Positions 1-8,710 of a stretch of DNA of 64,000 nucleotides are shown one piece after another. The notes under the pieces were generated by a model. That model worked only from the letters and a program-made list of their open reading frames with translations. It had not been told where the DNA came from and did not search any database. Source of the DNA: Marivivens sp. (GTDB lineage: Bacteria; Pseudomonadota; Alphaproteobacteria; Rhodobacterales; Rhodobacteraceae); NCBI GenBank assembly GCA_024642115.1, contig JAHEBU010000002.1, positions 124,001 to 188,000 of the forward strand, given 5' to 3'. The position numbers and the translations under genes are program-made. The stretch's first letter is position 1, and each line of letters starts with the position of its first letter.

Positions 1-108
1 GAGTTGCGGCAATCCAAACGGGTCAGCGCCTTCCGCGATTTCGTACAGGACGAGATATTCGCCTACCGCAAACGGATGCGCGATCTCGCCGAAACAGCGG
101 ACCCCTGA
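1..108 (+). CDS. LysR-type regulator, C-terminal end only (partial)
   Basis: The window opens inside a reading frame of 35 codons that ends with TGA at 106-108. The residues (KRVSAFRDFVQDEIF followed by a basic, charged tail) look like the last helix of the effector-binding domain of a LysR-type transcriptional regulator, where R-V-x-A-F-x-D-F is common. The DNA-binding domain lies outside the window, so family membership is inferred from this tail alone. The next gene on this strand (purL) is separated from it by a complete promoter-RNA-terminator unit, so the two are probably not co-transcribed. Confidence 0.5.
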   Translation, partial: ELRQSKRVSAFRDFVQDEIFAYRKRMRDLAETADP

Positions 109-164
109 AACCAGTCATGCCAATAACGCATAGCGGGTTTGCGCACGTGTATGGAAACCCAGAC

Positions 165-193
165 TTGATCGTTCACAAAGCGCACCCTAATTC
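165..193 (+). promoter_or_regulatory. Putative sigma-70 promoter of an sRNA
   Basis: A TTGATC (-35, 165-170) and a TAATTC (-10, 188-193) are separated by 17 nt. Transcription would start near 200 and run into the strong terminator at 253-281 without crossing an obvious gene. Confidence 0.45.
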
Positions 194-199
194 ATCAAG

Positions 200-281
200 T
201 GAAGGCGGCGATGCTTAGACGCTCATCTCCTTCATACCTCCCTGTTGGACTTAGCCGGGCCATTGTGCCCGGCTTTTTTTT
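200..281 (+). ncRNA. Candidate trans-acting small RNA (about 80 nt)
   Basis: This stretch lies between a well-spaced promoter (165-193) and an intrinsic terminator (253-281) and holds no convincing reading frame. The 5' part can fold (GAAGG at 201-205 with CCTTC at 229-233). A pyrimidine-rich stretch at about 222-244 contains CTCCTTC and CCTCCC, which are anti-Shine-Dalgarno-like. Alphaproteobacterial regulatory RNAs such as the CcsR type use similar CU-rich loops. That resemblance is general, and I do not assign a family. It could instead be the leader of an undetected small gene or a processed 3' UTR. Confidence 0.45.
253..281 (+). terminator. Intrinsic terminator
   Basis: AGCCGGGC (253-260) and GCCCGGCT (267-274) form a perfect 8-bp stem around a 6-nt loop, followed by an uninterrupted run of eight T (274-281). 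This is the strongest rho-independent terminator in the window. Confidence 0.9.
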
Positions 282-374
282 GGCCGCCAACTGGCCTGCC
301 CGGTGCCTTAGCCATCTTTCACCCCCGCCCCGGATGCCCTAAGAGAGCGCAGACCAAAGGCCCCGGGGGACATC

Positions 375-2534
375 ATGCAAGAACCACAGATCACCACTGA
401 CCTGATCGCGTCCCACGGCCTCAAGCCCGACGAATACCAGCGCATCCTCGACATCATCGGGCGGGAACCCACGTTCACCGAACTGGGCATCTTTTCGGCC
501 ATGTGGAACGAACATTGTTCCTACAAATCCTCCAAGAAATGGCTGCGCACCTTGCCCACCACCGGCCCGCAGGTCATCTGCGGCCCCGGCGAAAACGCGG
601 GCGTTGTGGACATCGGGGACGGTCTGGCGGTTATCTTCAAGATGGAAAGCCACAACCACCCCTCCTACATCGAACCCTATCAGGGGGCAGCGACGGGGGT
701 GGGCGGCATCCTGCGCGACGTGTTCACGATGGGCGCGCGGCCCATCGCTGCGATGAATTCCCTGAGCTTCGGCGTCCCCTCCCACCCAAAGACCCGGCAA
801 CTGGTCAGCGGTGTTGTGGCGGGTGTGGGCGGCTACGGCAACGCGTTCGGCGTGCCCACCGTGGGGGGCGAGGTGCGGTTTGACGCGGCCTATAACGGGA
901 ACTGTCTGGTCAACGCCTTTGCCGCCGGCCTCGCCCGGACCGACAGCATCTTCTACTCCACGGCCTCGGGCGTCGGAATGCCCGTGGTCTATCTGGGCGC
1001 CAAGACCGGGCGCGACGGTGTCGGCGGCGCCACCATGGCATCGGCGGAATTCGACGACACCATCGAGGAAAAGCGGCCCACCGTTCAGGTCGGCGACCCC
1101 TTTACGGAAAAGCGTCTGATGGAGGCCTGCATGGAACTCATGCAGACCGGGGCCGTCATTTCCATTCAGGATATGGGTGCGGCCGGCCTCACCTGTTCGG
1201 CGGTCGAAATGGGTGACAAAGGCGACCTCGGCGTGCGGCTCGACCTTGAAAAGGTGCCCTGCCGCGAAACCGGCATGACCGCCTATGAAATGATGCTGTC
1301 CGAAAGCCAGGAACGGATGCTCATGGTCCTGCGGCCGGAAAAAGAGGCCGAAGCCAAGGCCGTCTTTGACAAATGGGATCTCGACTTTGCCATCGTCGGC
1401 GAAACCATCGCCGAGGATCGGTTCCTCATCATGCATAACAACCGGGTTATGGCCGACCTGCCGCTCAAGGCGCTGTCGGGCAACGCGCCCGAATACGACC
1501 GACCCTGGGTGGCGACACCTGCCGCTGCCCCGCTGACGGACACCCCGGAAATCGACCCCATCGCCGGTCTGCGGGCGCTCATCGGCTCGCCCAACTATGC
1601 GGCCAAACAATGGGTCTATGAACAATACGACGCGCAGGTCATGGGCGACACGGTGCGCATTCCCGGCCTTGGGGCCGGGGTGATCCGGGTCCACGGCACG
1701 GACAAGCTGCTCGCCTTCACCTCGGACGTCACCCCCCGCTACGTCAAGGCCAACCCCGTTGAGGGCGGCAAACAGGCGGTGGCCGAGGCGTATCGCAACC
1801 TCACCGCCGTGGGGGCCACTCCGCTGGCCAGCACGGACAACCTCAACTTCGGCAACCCCGAAAAGCCCGCGATCATGGGACAATTCGTGGGGGCCATTCA
1901 AGGGATCGGTCAAGCGGTCAAGGCGCTCGACATGCCCATCGTGTCGGGCAACGTCTCGCTTTATAATGAAACCGACGGCACGGCGATCCTGCCCACGCCC
2001 ACCATCGGGGCGGTCGGGCTGATTGCCCACGCCGATCACCTTATTGCAGGTCCGGCCCAGGACGGCGACCTCGCCCTGCTTGTCGGCGACACCGCCGGAC
2101 ACCTGGGGCAATCGGCCCTTCTGGCCGAGGCGTTTCACCGGACCGACGGCGACGCGCCGCCCGTCGATCTGGCTGCCGAACGGCGCAACGGCGATTTCAT
2201 CCGGGCCAACCACGAACTGATCCGCGCCTGCACCGATCTGAGCGACGGCGGGCTGGCGCTGGCCGCCTTCGAGATGGCCGAGGCAGCCGGTCAGGGCCTC
2301 ACACTCACCCTGCACGGCGCCCCCACCCTCTTTGGCGAAGATCAGGCGCGGTATCTGATCGCCTGCGACTTCGATCAAGCCGAGGCGTTGATGATCGCCG
2401 CTGCTCAGGCAGGCGTTCCGCTCACGACGGTCGGACGGTTCGGCGGCGACAAGGTGCGGATCGGCACATCGGTCGCCCCCCTGGCCGAACTCGCCGCCCT
2501 CTACCGCTCGGCTTTCGCAAATGCGATTGGCTGA
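375..2534 (+). CDS. purL: Phosphoribosylformylglycinamidine synthase subunit PurL
   Basis: The product is the synthetase subunit of FGAM synthase, which converts FGAR to FGAM with ATP in purine biosynthesis, using ammonia from PurQ. The 719 residues match the size of the small, multi-subunit PurL, not the ~1300-residue PurL of enterobacteria. Family motifs seen are [10 protein letters not shown] (43-52), ESHNHPS (91-97) followed by [11 protein letters not shown], and [12 protein letters not shown]. Two AIRS-type N- and C-domain pairs fill roughly residues 70-360 and 420-700. The ATG is preceded by GGGGGA. No purS, purQ or purC lies next to it in the window, so it is probably a single-gene unit here. 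Confidence 0.97.
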   Translation: MQEPQITTDLIASHGLKPDEYQRILDIIGREPTFTELGIFSAMWNEHCSYKSSKKWLRTLPTTGPQVICGPGENAGVVDIGDGLAVIFKMESHNHPSYIEPYQGAATGVGGILRDVFTMGARPIAAMNSLSFGVPSHPKTRQLVSGVVAGVGGYGNAFGVPTVGGEVRFDAAYNGNCLVNAFAAGLARTDSIFYSTASGVGMPVVYLGAKTGRDGVGGATMASAEFDDTIEEKRPTVQVGDPFTEKRLMEACMELMQTGAVISIQDMGAAGLTCSAVEMGDKGDLGVRLDLEKVPCRETGMTAYEMMLSESQERMLMVLRPEKEAEAKAVFDKWDLDFAIVGETIAEDRFLIMHNNRVMADLPLKALSGNAPEYDRPWVATPAAAPLTDTPEIDPIAGLRALIGSPNYAAKQWVYEQYDAQVMGDTVRIPGLGAGVIRVHGTDKLLAFTSDVTPRYVKANPVEGGKQAVAEAYRNLTAVGATPLASTDNLNFGNPEKPAIMGQFVGAIQGIGQAVKALDMPIVSGNVSLYNETDGTAILPTPTIGAVGLIAHADHLIAGPAQDGDLALLVGDTAGHLGQSALLAEAFHRTDGDAPPVDLAAERRNGDFIRANHELIRACTDLSDGGLALAAFEMAEAAGQGLTLTLHGAPTLFGEDQARYLIACDFDQAEALMIAAAQAGVPLTTVGRFGGDKVRIGTSVAPLAELAALYRSAFANAIG

Positions 2535-2550
2535 TGGGCTTCTCCTAGCC

Positions 2551-2574
2551 TGAAAAACCGCCGCCGGAGGGTCC
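2551..2574 (+). repeat. Degenerate copy of the CTCCCGCCGGAGG element
   Basis: GAAAAACCGCCGCCGGAGG after purL closely resembles GAAAAACTCCCGCCGGAGG near 41299-41317. It is flanked by CTGAA (2550-2554) and TTCAG (2575-2579), which could pair. It may act as a weak hairpin terminator for purL. Confidence 0.45.
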
Positions 2575-2603
2575 TTCAGACCATCCCTGCGCTGACGTCC
2601 GAC

Positions 2604-2631
2604 TTGAAGCGGCCCCCGGCCCGACATAGAT
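2604..2631 (+). promoter_or_regulatory. Putative promoter of the bolA-grxD operon
   Basis: TTGAAG (2604-2609) and ATAGAT (2626-2631) lie 16 nt apart, about 26 bp before the bolA ATG. The spacing and position fit a sigma-70 promoter, but the -10 hexamer is not a good match. Confidence 0.35.
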
Positions 2632-2656
2632 TTGGACCAACGACAAAGGACAGCCC

Positions 2657-2902
2657 ATGGCCATCAGTGCAGAAGACATCGAACACCTGATCCGCGCCGC
2701 CTTTCCCAAGGCGCAGATCGAGGTACAGGGCGACGACGGACAACATTTTGCCGCCCTCGTGGTCGACGAAAGCTTTCGCGGTCAGAACCGGGTCCAGCAA
2801 CAGCGGGCCGTCATGGCCGCGCTCAAGGACAAGATGGCCGGGTCACACGGTGAACTTCATGCACTAGCCCTGACCACACGTGCGCCCGAGGTGTCACAAT
2901 GA
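2657..2902 (+). CDS. BolA family protein
   Basis: An 81-residue BolA/IbaG-type protein. BolA proteins pair with monothiol glutaredoxins (CGFS type) to bind [2Fe-2S] clusters and act in iron-sulfur trafficking and iron sensing. The fold is seen in the spacing of I-E-V-x-G-D-D-G-Q-H-F near the N-terminus, the [11 protein letters not shown] helix, and the short H-A-L-A-L strand at the C-terminus. AAAGGA stands 7 nt before the ATG. Its stop codon overlaps the start of the next small ORF (ATGA), and the CGFS glutaredoxin follows, so the two partners are encoded together. Confidence 0.9.
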   Translation: MAISAEDIEHLIRAAFPKAQIEVQGDDGQHFAALVVDESFRGQNRVQQQRAVMAALKDKMAGSHGELHALALTTRAPEVSQ

Positions 2903-3018
2903 TCCAGACGCTGATCGACTTTCTGAAATCCACCCTGTTTCCTCGCCCGCATCCTGCCCCGATCCCGGTTCGGGTCAAGGACAGCCACGATCCCCGCCAC
3001 GAAAGGCCCCGCAGATGA
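2899..3018 (+). CDS. Small protein between bolA and grxD (39 aa), unknown function
   Basis: A 39-codon reading frame whose ATG overlaps the bolA stop (ATGA at 2899-2902) and whose TGA overlaps the grxD start (ATGA at 3015-3018). It begins [17 protein letters not shown], an amphipathic or hydrophobic helix, and continues into a Pro/His/Arg-rich tail. I recognise no family. The double 4-bp overlap suggests that it is translated, either for its product or to pass ribosomes from bolA to the glutaredoxin gene. No other recognisable ribosome binding site stands before grxD, which supports coupling. The short length and low-complexity tail are reasons for caution. Confidence 0.6.
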   Translation: MIQTLIDFLKSTLFPRPHPAPIPVRVKDSHDPRHERPRR

Positions 3019-3377
3019 CCACCGCCACCGATACGATCAAGGACACCGTGACCAAGAACGATGTTGTTCTTTTCATGAAAGGCACCAAATCCATGCCGCA
3101 ATGCGGGTTCTCGTCCCGCGTGGCCGGGGTGCTGAACTTCATGGGCGTCGAATTTGCCGACGTAAACGTTCTGGCAGACCCCGAAATTCGTCAGGGGATC
3201 AAGGATTACTCGGATTGGCCGACCATCCCCCAGCTTTATATCAAGGGCGAATTCGTGGGCGGCTGCGACATCATCACTGAAATGACGCTGTCGGGCGAAC
3301 TCGACACGCTTCTGTCGGACAAAGGCATCGCCTTTGACAAAGCCGCCGCCGACAAGATCCGCGAAGCCAACGCCTGA
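3015..3377 (+). CDS. grxD: Monothiol glutaredoxin, Grx4/GrxD type
   Basis: A 120-residue CGFS-type glutaredoxin that binds a glutathione-ligated [2Fe-2S] cluster and works with BolA. The active site CGFS is at residues 30-33, after the K-G-T-K-x-x-P-Q segment. The WPTIPQLYI cis-proline segment (about 68-76) and GGCDI (82-86) bind glutathione. I chose the ATG at 3015, which overlaps the stop of the preceding 39-codon ORF. An in-frame upstream start at 2880 would add 45 residues of shadow sequence and is unlikely. Confidence 0.95.
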   Translation: MTTATDTIKDTVTKNDVVLFMKGTKSMPQCGFSSRVAGVLNFMGVEFADVNVLADPEIRQGIKDYSDWPTIPQLYIKGEFVGGCDIITEMTLSGELDTLLSDKGIAFDKAAADKIREANA

Positions 3378-3499
3378 TCCTTTGGGGGCGGGGTCAGCCC
3401 GCCCAGCACGCCCCCGGCAACGGTGATCCGGCATCTTGGCCCCTGTCATCCCCGCCATACCAGAGCCTTGCGCGCCCGCTTCAGCAGGGCCCCTGTCAC

Positions 3500-3517
3500 G
3501 GCGGGTTTCAACCCGCC
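3500..3517. repeat. 18-bp palindromic repeat (GGYGGGTT-NN-AACCCRCC), copy 1
   Basis: GGCGGGTT-TC-AACCCGCC, a perfect 8-bp-arm palindrome between the convergent grxD and mliC genes. Five similar copies occur at 7134, 41251, 41387, 47773 and 47819. A second hairpin (GCCC-CTCAA-GGGC) follows at once. The location suggests a bidirectional terminator or a REP-like element. Confidence 0.8.
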
Positions 3518-3537
3518 GCCCCTCAAGGGCGGGCTGC

Positions 3538-3879
3538 CTAAGGCTTGACCGTGCAGCCGTGGTACAGGGTCACTTCCTCGCTCAGGGGCACATCGAACCA
3601 CGACAGGTCCGCCGTGTCCTGATGGGTCCACCAGACATATCCGGACTTGTCCGACGCAAACCTGTAGCGCACCCCCGACGCGGCCTCTCCAGTCGCCTCA
3701 AGGTTGATCATCCGCCCCTCGACCGACAGGACCACGACGCCCGGACTGCCGTCGGCATGGACGTAGACCGCCGGTATCTCGACGCCCCGCTCGCAGACAT
3801 AGGTCAGGGCCAGCGTCTCGGCCTGCGTCGCCGGAGTGGTCAGTGCCATCGCCACGGCCGCCAGCAGGGGGCGGATCAT
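3538..3879 (-). CDS. MliC-type C-type lysozyme inhibitor family protein
   Basis: A 113-residue secreted protein: residues 1-20 (MIRPLLAAVAMALTTPATQA) form a signal peptide with an A-x-A cleavage site. The remainder carries the MliC/PliC pattern: L-T-Y-x-C near the start, PAVYV, a V-V-L-S-V-E-G strand, then S-G-x-R-Y-R-F-A-S-D and a C-terminal cysteine (HGC), giving the usual Cys pair. MliC proteins inhibit host C-type lysozyme in the periplasm; here there is no lipobox, so it would be soluble. The ATG overlaps the zapA stop (ATGA, 3876-3879), so it is the last gene of the zauP-zapA unit. Confidence 0.75.
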   Translation of the reverse strand: MIRPLLAAVAMALTTPATQAETLALTYVCERGVEIPAVYVHADGSPGVVVLSVEGRMINLEATGEAASGVRYRFASDKSGYVWWTHQDTADLSWFDVPLSEEVTLYHGCTVKP

Positions 3880-4250
3880 TCGGATAGCTTCTCTTCCATC
3901 TGAGAGGCAAGGGATTCGGCCTGAGCAGCGATCTCGGCCATGGTTTCGGTGACCTGCACGGGGATGACGGGCACCTCGATCCGCTGCGGTTCAGGCGTCG
4001 GCTGGGCGGTGACCTGCGCCAACTGGGCCTGCGCCTCGCGCAGCTTGTCCTCCAGCCCCGCCGTCTTGTCAGCCAGCATCAGGCCCGCCATCAGCAACAT
4101 GCGCGATTCGGGCATCCGCCCGATCTGGGTCGACAGCGAAGACGCCTCGACATCGAGCATGGCAGCGGCGGTGTGCAGGAAATGCTCCTCACCCTCCTGA
4201 CAGGCCACTTCAAAGCTGCGACCACCGATCTTGATCTCGACTTGCGGCAT
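3876..4250 (-). CDS. zapA: Cell division protein ZapA
   Basis: A 124-residue ZapA-type FtsZ-ring stabiliser. The N-terminal domain has the typical V-E-I-K-I-G-G-R-S-F-E-V-A-C start and E-E-H-F-L-H-T-A-A-A-M-L-D motif. It is followed by a long helix and coiled coil that dimerises the protein, and then a Pro-rich tail. The start codon overlaps the stop of the upstream coiled-coil gene by 1 nt (TGATG). That pairing with a coiled-coil protein is the alphaproteobacterial zauP-zapA arrangement. Confidence 0.92.
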   Translation of the reverse strand: MPQVEIKIGGRSFEVACQEGEEHFLHTAAAMLDVEASSLSTQIGRMPESRMLLMAGLMLADKTAGLEDKLREAQAQLAQVTAQPTPEPQRIEVPVIPVQVTETMAEIAAQAESLASQMEEKLSE

Positions 4251-4819
4251 CAGCGGGCCTCCTCGACGATGGGTTTGAGGGCATCCAGAACAGCGTCCAC
4301 CTCGGCCGCGTCGGCCTCGCGCACCGCGCGCAGGGCGTCCAGTTCGGCCATCATCGCCTTGTTGATCAGATGCGGCTCGGCCACGCCCTGGGTCATCGCC
4401 TCGCGCAGTTGCATGTTGATGCTGCGCAGATCGGCGTTGACCTGGCGCAGGCGCTGAACGTCCCGGTCGAACTTGACCAGCCGGGCCTTGTTGCGTTCGT
4501 TGGTGTCCTCCAGCTCGGCCAGTTTGGTGTCCTGCCGGTCTTTCAGAACGCGCACGCGCTCCTCAAGCTGGGCGGTCACCGTCTTTTCTTCGGACAGTTG
4601 CGCCTCAAGGGCGGCAATCCGGGCGGCATCGGCAGGATCGGGCTGGACGGGTGAGGGCGCCGGTTCGGGGGCCAGCGGGACGTCAACGACCGCTGGCGTG
4701 GGCGCACCGGCCACAGTCTGGGGGGTTGCAGCACCCGGGGTGGGCATCCGGTCGATGCCCTGACGCAACCGGTCCAGCGCTGCCGTTATCCGCCGTTCCA
4801 GCTCGATAATGTCACTCAT
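4250..4819 (-). CDS. Coiled-coil protein upstream of ZapA (ZauP-like)
   Basis: A 189-residue cytoplasmic protein. Residues 1-30 form a charged helix (D-I-I-E-L-E-R-R-I-T-A-A-L-D-R-L), residues 30-70 a Pro/Ala-rich linker, and residues 70-185 a long continuous coiled coil rich in Glu, Arg, Leu and Ala. In Caulobacter a coiled-coil protein called ZauP is encoded directly upstream of ZapA and recruits it to the Z-ring. Gene order, coiled-coil content and translational coupling support the same role here, but I assign it from context and not from a catalytic or binding motif. Confidence 0.65.
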   Translation of the reverse strand: MSDIIELERRITAALDRLRQGIDRMPTPGAATPQTVAGAPTPAVVDVPLAPEPAPSPVQPDPADAARIAALEAQLSEEKTVTAQLEERVRVLKDRQDTKLAELEDTNERNKARLVKFDRDVQRLRQVNADLRSINMQLREAMTQGVAEPHLINKAMMAELDALRAVREADAAEVDAVLDALKPIVEEAR

Positions 4820-5038
4820 CTGCCTGTCCTCTTCCCCGTTGGCCCGATACGTCCGACCCGATCACCTGTCCTTGTCGCACCCGCGAACAGGCCAGGGTCG
4901 CATCCCGATCCGGCTGCGGCCCCTTGTCGTTTCGGGACCTGCCGCGCGAATCGCGCCTCTGAGGGCAAAGCCTAAGCCATCACGAGACCTGTCGCAAATG
5001 CCCACATCTTTGGAAATCCAATCGGTTACGACGCATGC

Positions 5039-5066
5039 TTGATCTCGGCCCCTGCCCTGCTATGAC
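5039..5066 (+). promoter_or_regulatory. Putative tkt promoter
   Basis: TTGATC (5039-5044), 16 nt, then TATGAC (5061-5066), ending 39 bp before the tkt start. The rest of the divergent gap (4820-5038) shows GC-rich inverted repeats but no gene that I can support. Confidence 0.5.
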
Positions 5067-5105
5067 GCCTCATCCGCCTGCCCGTTCATCAAAGGAACCC
5101 TGACC

Positions 5106-7124
5106 TTGGATATTTCCGCGCTCCGCACCGCCCACCCTGATCACTGGATGAAGGCGGCGGCTATCCGCACGCTGACCCTCGATGCGGTGGCCGCCGCCAA
5201 TTCGGGCCATTCGGGAATGCCGATGGGAATGGCAGACGTGGCCACGGTGCTGTTTCAGAATCATCTTCAGTTCGACCCCAAGGCGCCCCACTGGCCTGAC
5301 CGCGACAGGTTCATCCTTTCGGCCGGGCATGGGTCGATGCTGCTCTATTCGCTGCTCTATCTGACGGGCTATGCCGACATCACGCTCGACCAGATCAAGA
5401 ACTTTCGCCAGTGGGGATCAAAAACCGCCGGCCATCCTGAATTCGGCCACGCTGACGGGATCGAAACGACGACCGGCCCCTTGGGTCAGGGGATCGCCAA
5501 CTCGGTCGGCTTTGCCATCGCCGAGGCGTCGCTGCGCGCGCGCTACGGGGCCAAGATCATGAACCACTATACCTACGTCATGGCTGGCGACGGCTGCCTG
5601 ATGGAAGGGGTCAGCCAAGAGGCGATCGCGCTGGCGGGGATGCAGGAACTGGGGCATCTGATCGTGTTCTGGGACAACAACGACATCACCATCGACGGCA
5701 AGGTCGAAATCGCGGACAAGACCGATCAGCTCAAGCGGTTCGCAGCCTCGGGCTGGCATGTGCAGGCAATCGACGGGCATGATCCTGTGGCCATCGACGC
5801 GGCCATCACCGCGGCCAAGATCGCCAAACGTCCGTCGATGATCGCCTGCAAGACGCATATCGCGCTGGGCCACGCCGCACAGGACACCTCCAAGGGGCAT
5901 GGCGCGCTGACCGACCCCAATCAGCTTGCTGCCGCCAAAGAGGCCTATGGCTGGACCGCCGGCCCCTTCGAAATCCCCGCCAAGATCAAGGCCGAGTGGG
6001 AGGCAATGGGCGAGCGCGGTGCTGCCGCTCATGCCCAATGGCAGTCCCGGCTGGCCGACCTCGGCCCCGGCCGTCACGCGGAATTCACCCGCATCTTCAA
6101 CAACGAAGTACCCCGCAAACTGACCGCCGTCATTCGCGCCCTGAAAAAGCAGGTCAGCGACAGCGCCCCCAAGGTCGCCACGCGGAAATCGTCGGAAATG
6201 GTGCTCGAGGTGATCAACCCGGTGATGTCCGAAACCATCGGCGGCTCGGCCGACCTGACGGGATCGAACAACACCAAGACGGCTGATCTGGGCGTGTTCC
6301 ACCCCACTGACCGCAAGGGGCGCTATGTCTATTACGGGGTGCGCGAACACGGGATGGCGGCGGCGATGAACGGGATGGCGCTGCATGGCGGCGTGCGGCC
6401 CTATGGCGGCACCTTCATGTGCTTTACCGACTATGCACGCGGGGCGATGCGACTGTCGGCGCTGATGGGCATCCCGGTCGTCTATGTGATGACGCACGAC
6501 AGCATCGGTCTGGGCGAGGACGGACCGACCCACCAGCCGGTCGAACATCTGGCGATGCTGCGGGCCACGCCCAACACCTGGGTGTTCCGCCCCGCCGACA
6601 CCGTTGAGACGGCCGAGGCGTGGGAACTCGCGCTGATGTCCAAATCAACGCCCTCCGTTCTGGCGCTCAGCCGGCAGAACCTGCCAACGGTGCGCATCGA
6701 CCACAAGGCGATCAACATGACCGCCAAGGGCGGCTACATCCTGGCAGAGGCGACCGGCACCCGGCGGGCGATCCTGATGGCCACCGGCTCGGAAATCGAA
6801 ATCGCGCTCGACGCCCGCAAACTGCTCGAGGCCGAGGGGATCGGCACCCGCGTCGTCTCTATGCCCTGCATGGAGCTGTTCGCCGAACAGGACGAGGCGT
6901 GGCGCAAACGCGTCCTTCCCGCCGGTCCGGTGCGCGTCGCCATCGAGGCCGGCGTGCGGCAACCCTGGGACCGTTGGCTGTTGGGCGAACGCGGACGCGA
7001 GGCCAAGGCAGGCTTTGTTGGCATGACGGGCTTTGGCGCCTCGGCACCGGCCGAGGTGCTGTATGAAAAGTTCGGCATTACCGCCAAGGACACGGCGGCC
7101 AAGGTCAAGGCACTCTTGGGCTGA
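5106..7124 (+). CDS. tkt: Transketolase
   Basis: A 672-residue thiamine-diphosphate transketolase of the pentose phosphate and Calvin cycles. The N-terminal TPP domain has [11 protein letters not shown] (about 30-40), GLxG-type T-G-P-L-G-Q-G (123-129) and the TPP/Mg motif GDGCLMEG (161-168) ending in DNND. The middle Pyr domain has the [11 protein letters not shown] motif. The start codon is TTG at 5106, preceded by AAAGGAA at a good distance. The next in-frame ATG (residue 15) would cut into the conserved HPDHW segment, so TTG is preferred. It stands alone with its own promoter. Confidence 0.97.
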   Translation: MDISALRTAHPDHWMKAAAIRTLTLDAVAAANSGHSGMPMGMADVATVLFQNHLQFDPKAPHWPDRDRFILSAGHGSMLLYSLLYLTGYADITLDQIKNFRQWGSKTAGHPEFGHADGIETTTGPLGQGIANSVGFAIAEASLRARYGAKIMNHYTYVMAGDGCLMEGVSQEAIALAGMQELGHLIVFWDNNDITIDGKVEIADKTDQLKRFAASGWHVQAIDGHDPVAIDAAITAAKIAKRPSMIACKTHIALGHAAQDTSKGHGALTDPNQLAAAKEAYGWTAGPFEIPAKIKAEWEAMGERGAAAHAQWQSRLADLGPGRHAEFTRIFNNEVPRKLTAVIRALKKQVSDSAPKVATRKSSEMVLEVINPVMSETIGGSADLTGSNNTKTADLGVFHPTDRKGRYVYYGVREHGMAAAMNGMALHGGVRPYGGTFMCFTDYARGAMRLSALMGIPVVYVMTHDSIGLGEDGPTHQPVEHLAMLRATPNTWVFRPADTVETAEAWELALMSKSTPSVLALSRQNLPTVRIDHKAINMTAKGGYILAEATGTRRAILMATGSEIEIALDARKLLEAEGIGTRVVSMPCMELFAEQDEAWRKRVLPAGPVRVAIEAGVRQPWDRWLLGERGREAKAGFVGMTGFGASAPAEVLYEKFGITAKDTAAKVKALLG

Positions 7125-7133
7125 ATCAGGCGG

Positions 7134-7151
7134 GGTGGGTTAAAACCCACC
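7134..7151. repeat. 18-bp palindromic repeat, copy 2
   Basis: GGTGGGTT-AA-AACCCACC just after tkt. It is flanked by GGC on the left and TTACAG on the right, matching in reverse orientation the copy at 41387-41404. Conserved flanks mean that the repeat unit is longer than the palindrome itself. Confidence 0.8.
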
Positions 7152-7160
7152 TTACAGAAC

Positions 7161-7186
7161 GGCGCTCCTGCCTGTGCAGGGGCGCC
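7161..7186. terminator. Strong hairpin between convergent genes
   Basis: GGCGCTCCTGC (7161-7171) pairs with GCAGGGGCGCC (7176-7186) around CTGT, with one G-U wobble. There is no T run, so it may work as a transcript-stabilising or bidirectional stop structure between tkt and the SH3 lipoprotein gene. Confidence 0.45.
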
Positions 7187-7189
7187 CCA

Positions 7190-7477
7190 TCACCGGTCCG
7201 ACAGATAATCAGCCGACACATATCCCGTGATCGCGGGCGCGTCGGCCAGTGCAACGCGGCACCACAGCTGTCCCACCTCGGTCACGCAATCGCGGCGGGT
7301 CAGCCGCGTGCCATCGGGCAGCCCCAGGATCACCCTGTAGCCCAGACCCGGCCCCGCCCGCAGCTTCAGCAACTCGTCCGGCCCCGCCCGCGTCACCACG
7401 GCCGGTCCGACAGCGGCGACGTCGCAACCAGCGACCAGCGCAATCAAAAGAAGGGCGGAAAGGCGGGGATGGAGCAT
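7190..7477 (-). CDS. Small lipoprotein with SH3-type domain
   Basis: A 95-residue predicted lipoprotein. Residues 1-17 form a signal sequence ending in the lipobox LVAGC, so the cysteine at about 18 would be lipidated. The rest is a bacterial SH3 domain: L-L-K-L-R-A-G-P-G-L-G-Y-R-V-I, G-L-P-D-G-T-R-L-T, a Cys pair (RDC and LWC) and a closing G-Y-V-S-A-D-Y-L. Such domains bind peptidoglycan or act as envelope scaffolds. I chose the start MLHPRLS because it gives a proper signal sequence; an upstream in-frame ATG adds 22 residues that would destroy it. The target is unknown. Confidence 0.75.
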   Translation of the reverse strand: MLHPRLSALLLIALVAGCDVAAVGPAVVTRAGPDELLKLRAGPGLGYRVILGLPDGTRLTRRDCVTEVGQLWCRVALADAPAITGYVSADYLSDR

Positions 7478-7613
7478 GGTCTGACCTCGGTCCTTGTTTT
7501 GGTCCCTTGGTTTGGCAGAGGTGGCAGCGTCCGAAAAGCCCAAACCGACATCTCATGGACATTGGGCAGACCCAGACAGCGACGGTCCGCCTGATCAGTG
7601 CGAGGGGCAGCCC

Positions 7614-8660
7614 TTAGCCCCGGCCCACTTCCTGAAAGAACCGCAGCATCTCGGCCGTGGCATCCGGCCCCAACGGATCTGCGTAACTTCCGGACGCGTG
7701 ACCGCCCGACCACGCATGGCCAAGACCATTGATTTCCCACAATTCGGTCAGGGGCTTGCCCGCCTCGGTCGCCGCCCGCGTGACGGTCACGCGACGGCCC
7801 CCGGCCTCGGCCACGCGGCGGCGCGGCTTGGTTCCTGTCCCGGGGCCTGCTTTGGCAATTGCGTTGGCGTTGGCGGGGGCGACGGTGCGGTCGGCGGATC
7901 CGTGAAAGACGATGACTGGCAGCGGCAACGCCGTGGTCGCAACCCCGCCCGCCCGCATGGCCGCAAAGGCGGATGGCATATCGCTGGCCGACCCCACCGG
8001 TAGGCCGGAATGAACCGCGACCGAGGCAAAGACCTCGGGATAGTGTGTGCCAAGGATTGCGGCCATCGCTCCGCCTGCCGACAATCCGGCGACATGGATG
8101 CCCGCGGCGTCGGGCGTGTGGATCCGCGCCACCTCGGCCGCGATTGCAGAAATGGCCGCCGCCTCGCCGCCCCGGCCCTGATGACCGGGCTCGAACCAGT
8201 TCCAGCAGCCGTTGGGGTTGGCGCTGCGCTGCTGTTCGGGCCAGATGACATGCGCGCCAATCCGTTCGGCCGCCTCGTTCATGCGGGTTCCTGCGGCGAA
8301 ATCCTCGGGCGACTGGGTGCATCCGTGCAGCATGACGATCAGCGGGGCTGTGGGATCGGGATTGGCAGGAACATATAGCCGGTAGGGAACCAGCCCCGAC
8401 TTGCGGTGCAAACGTCCCGTGGCGGGATGTGCCTTTGTTTGGGGCTTGTCGCGAGTCTGGGCTAGGGGCTTGGCTTCAGGCCCGGCCTTGGCCGAAGAGG
8501 GCAAGGCGCGGGCGCGTGGTGTGACATCCTTCATCGGTGGCTGCCCGGGGGCTGCGGTATCCGCAACCGCACCCAGCATCCCTTTCTGGATCACCTCTGT
8601 CGCCTCGTGCAAACGGCCGGATCGGACCAGCCTGAGGGCCTCTGACATATTGATCGCCAT
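7614..8660 (-). CDS. PHB depolymerase-family esterase
   Basis: A 348-residue alpha/beta-hydrolase of the poly(3-hydroxybutyrate) depolymerase/LpqC esterase family. Residues 1-90 are a variable, Ala/Pro-rich N-terminal region without a signal peptide. The catalytic domain begins at G-L-V-P-Y-R-L-Y-V-P. It holds the oxyanion HGCTQ (about 112-116), the nucleophile motif GLSAGGAM (Ser about 195), the acid segment H-G-S-A-D-R-T-V and the histidine in GLGHAWSGG. GGAGA stands before the ATG. A perfect CTGC-ACC-GCAG-centred palindrome 51 bp upstream suggests PhaR control and thus a role in polyhydroxyalkanoate turnover; a feruloyl or acetylxylan esterase role is possible. Confidence 0.85.
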   Translation of the reverse strand: MAINMSEALRLVRSGRLHEATEVIQKGMLGAVADTAAPGQPPMKDVTPRARALPSSAKAGPEAKPLAQTRDKPQTKAHPATGRLHRKSGLVPYRLYVPANPDPTAPLIVMLHGCTQSPEDFAAGTRMNEAAERIGAHVIWPEQQRSANPNGCWNWFEPGHQGRGGEAAAISAIAAEVARIHTPDAAGIHVAGLSAGGAMAAILGTHYPEVFASVAVHSGLPVGSASDMPSAFAAMRAGGVATTALPLPVIVFHGSADRTVAPANANAIAKAGPGTGTKPRRRVAEAGGRRVTVTRAATEAGKPLTELWEINGLGHAWSGGHASGSYADPLGPDATAEMLRFFQEVGRG

Positions 8661-8710
8661 GGCTGTCTCCTGTGAACGACAACCCGGATCAGGCAGCCCT
8701 TCCCCCAAGA

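Noticed and set aside
339-2627. A 762-codon open frame on the minus strand opposite purL
   Set aside because: It is antisense to a complete, well-conserved purL. Long antisense frames are normal in GC-rich DNA with strong third-position bias, and the translation resembles no family.
4820-5105. Possible 6S RNA (ssrS), since ssrS often lies near zapA
   Set aside because: I could not fold the region into the long closing stem with a central bubble, and no fau (5-formyl-THF cyclo-ligase) gene follows. A covariance search would decide it.
5418-6548. A 376-codon minus-strand frame opposite tkt
   Set aside because: Shadow of transketolase; His/Asp/Gly-rich composition typical of antisense frames.
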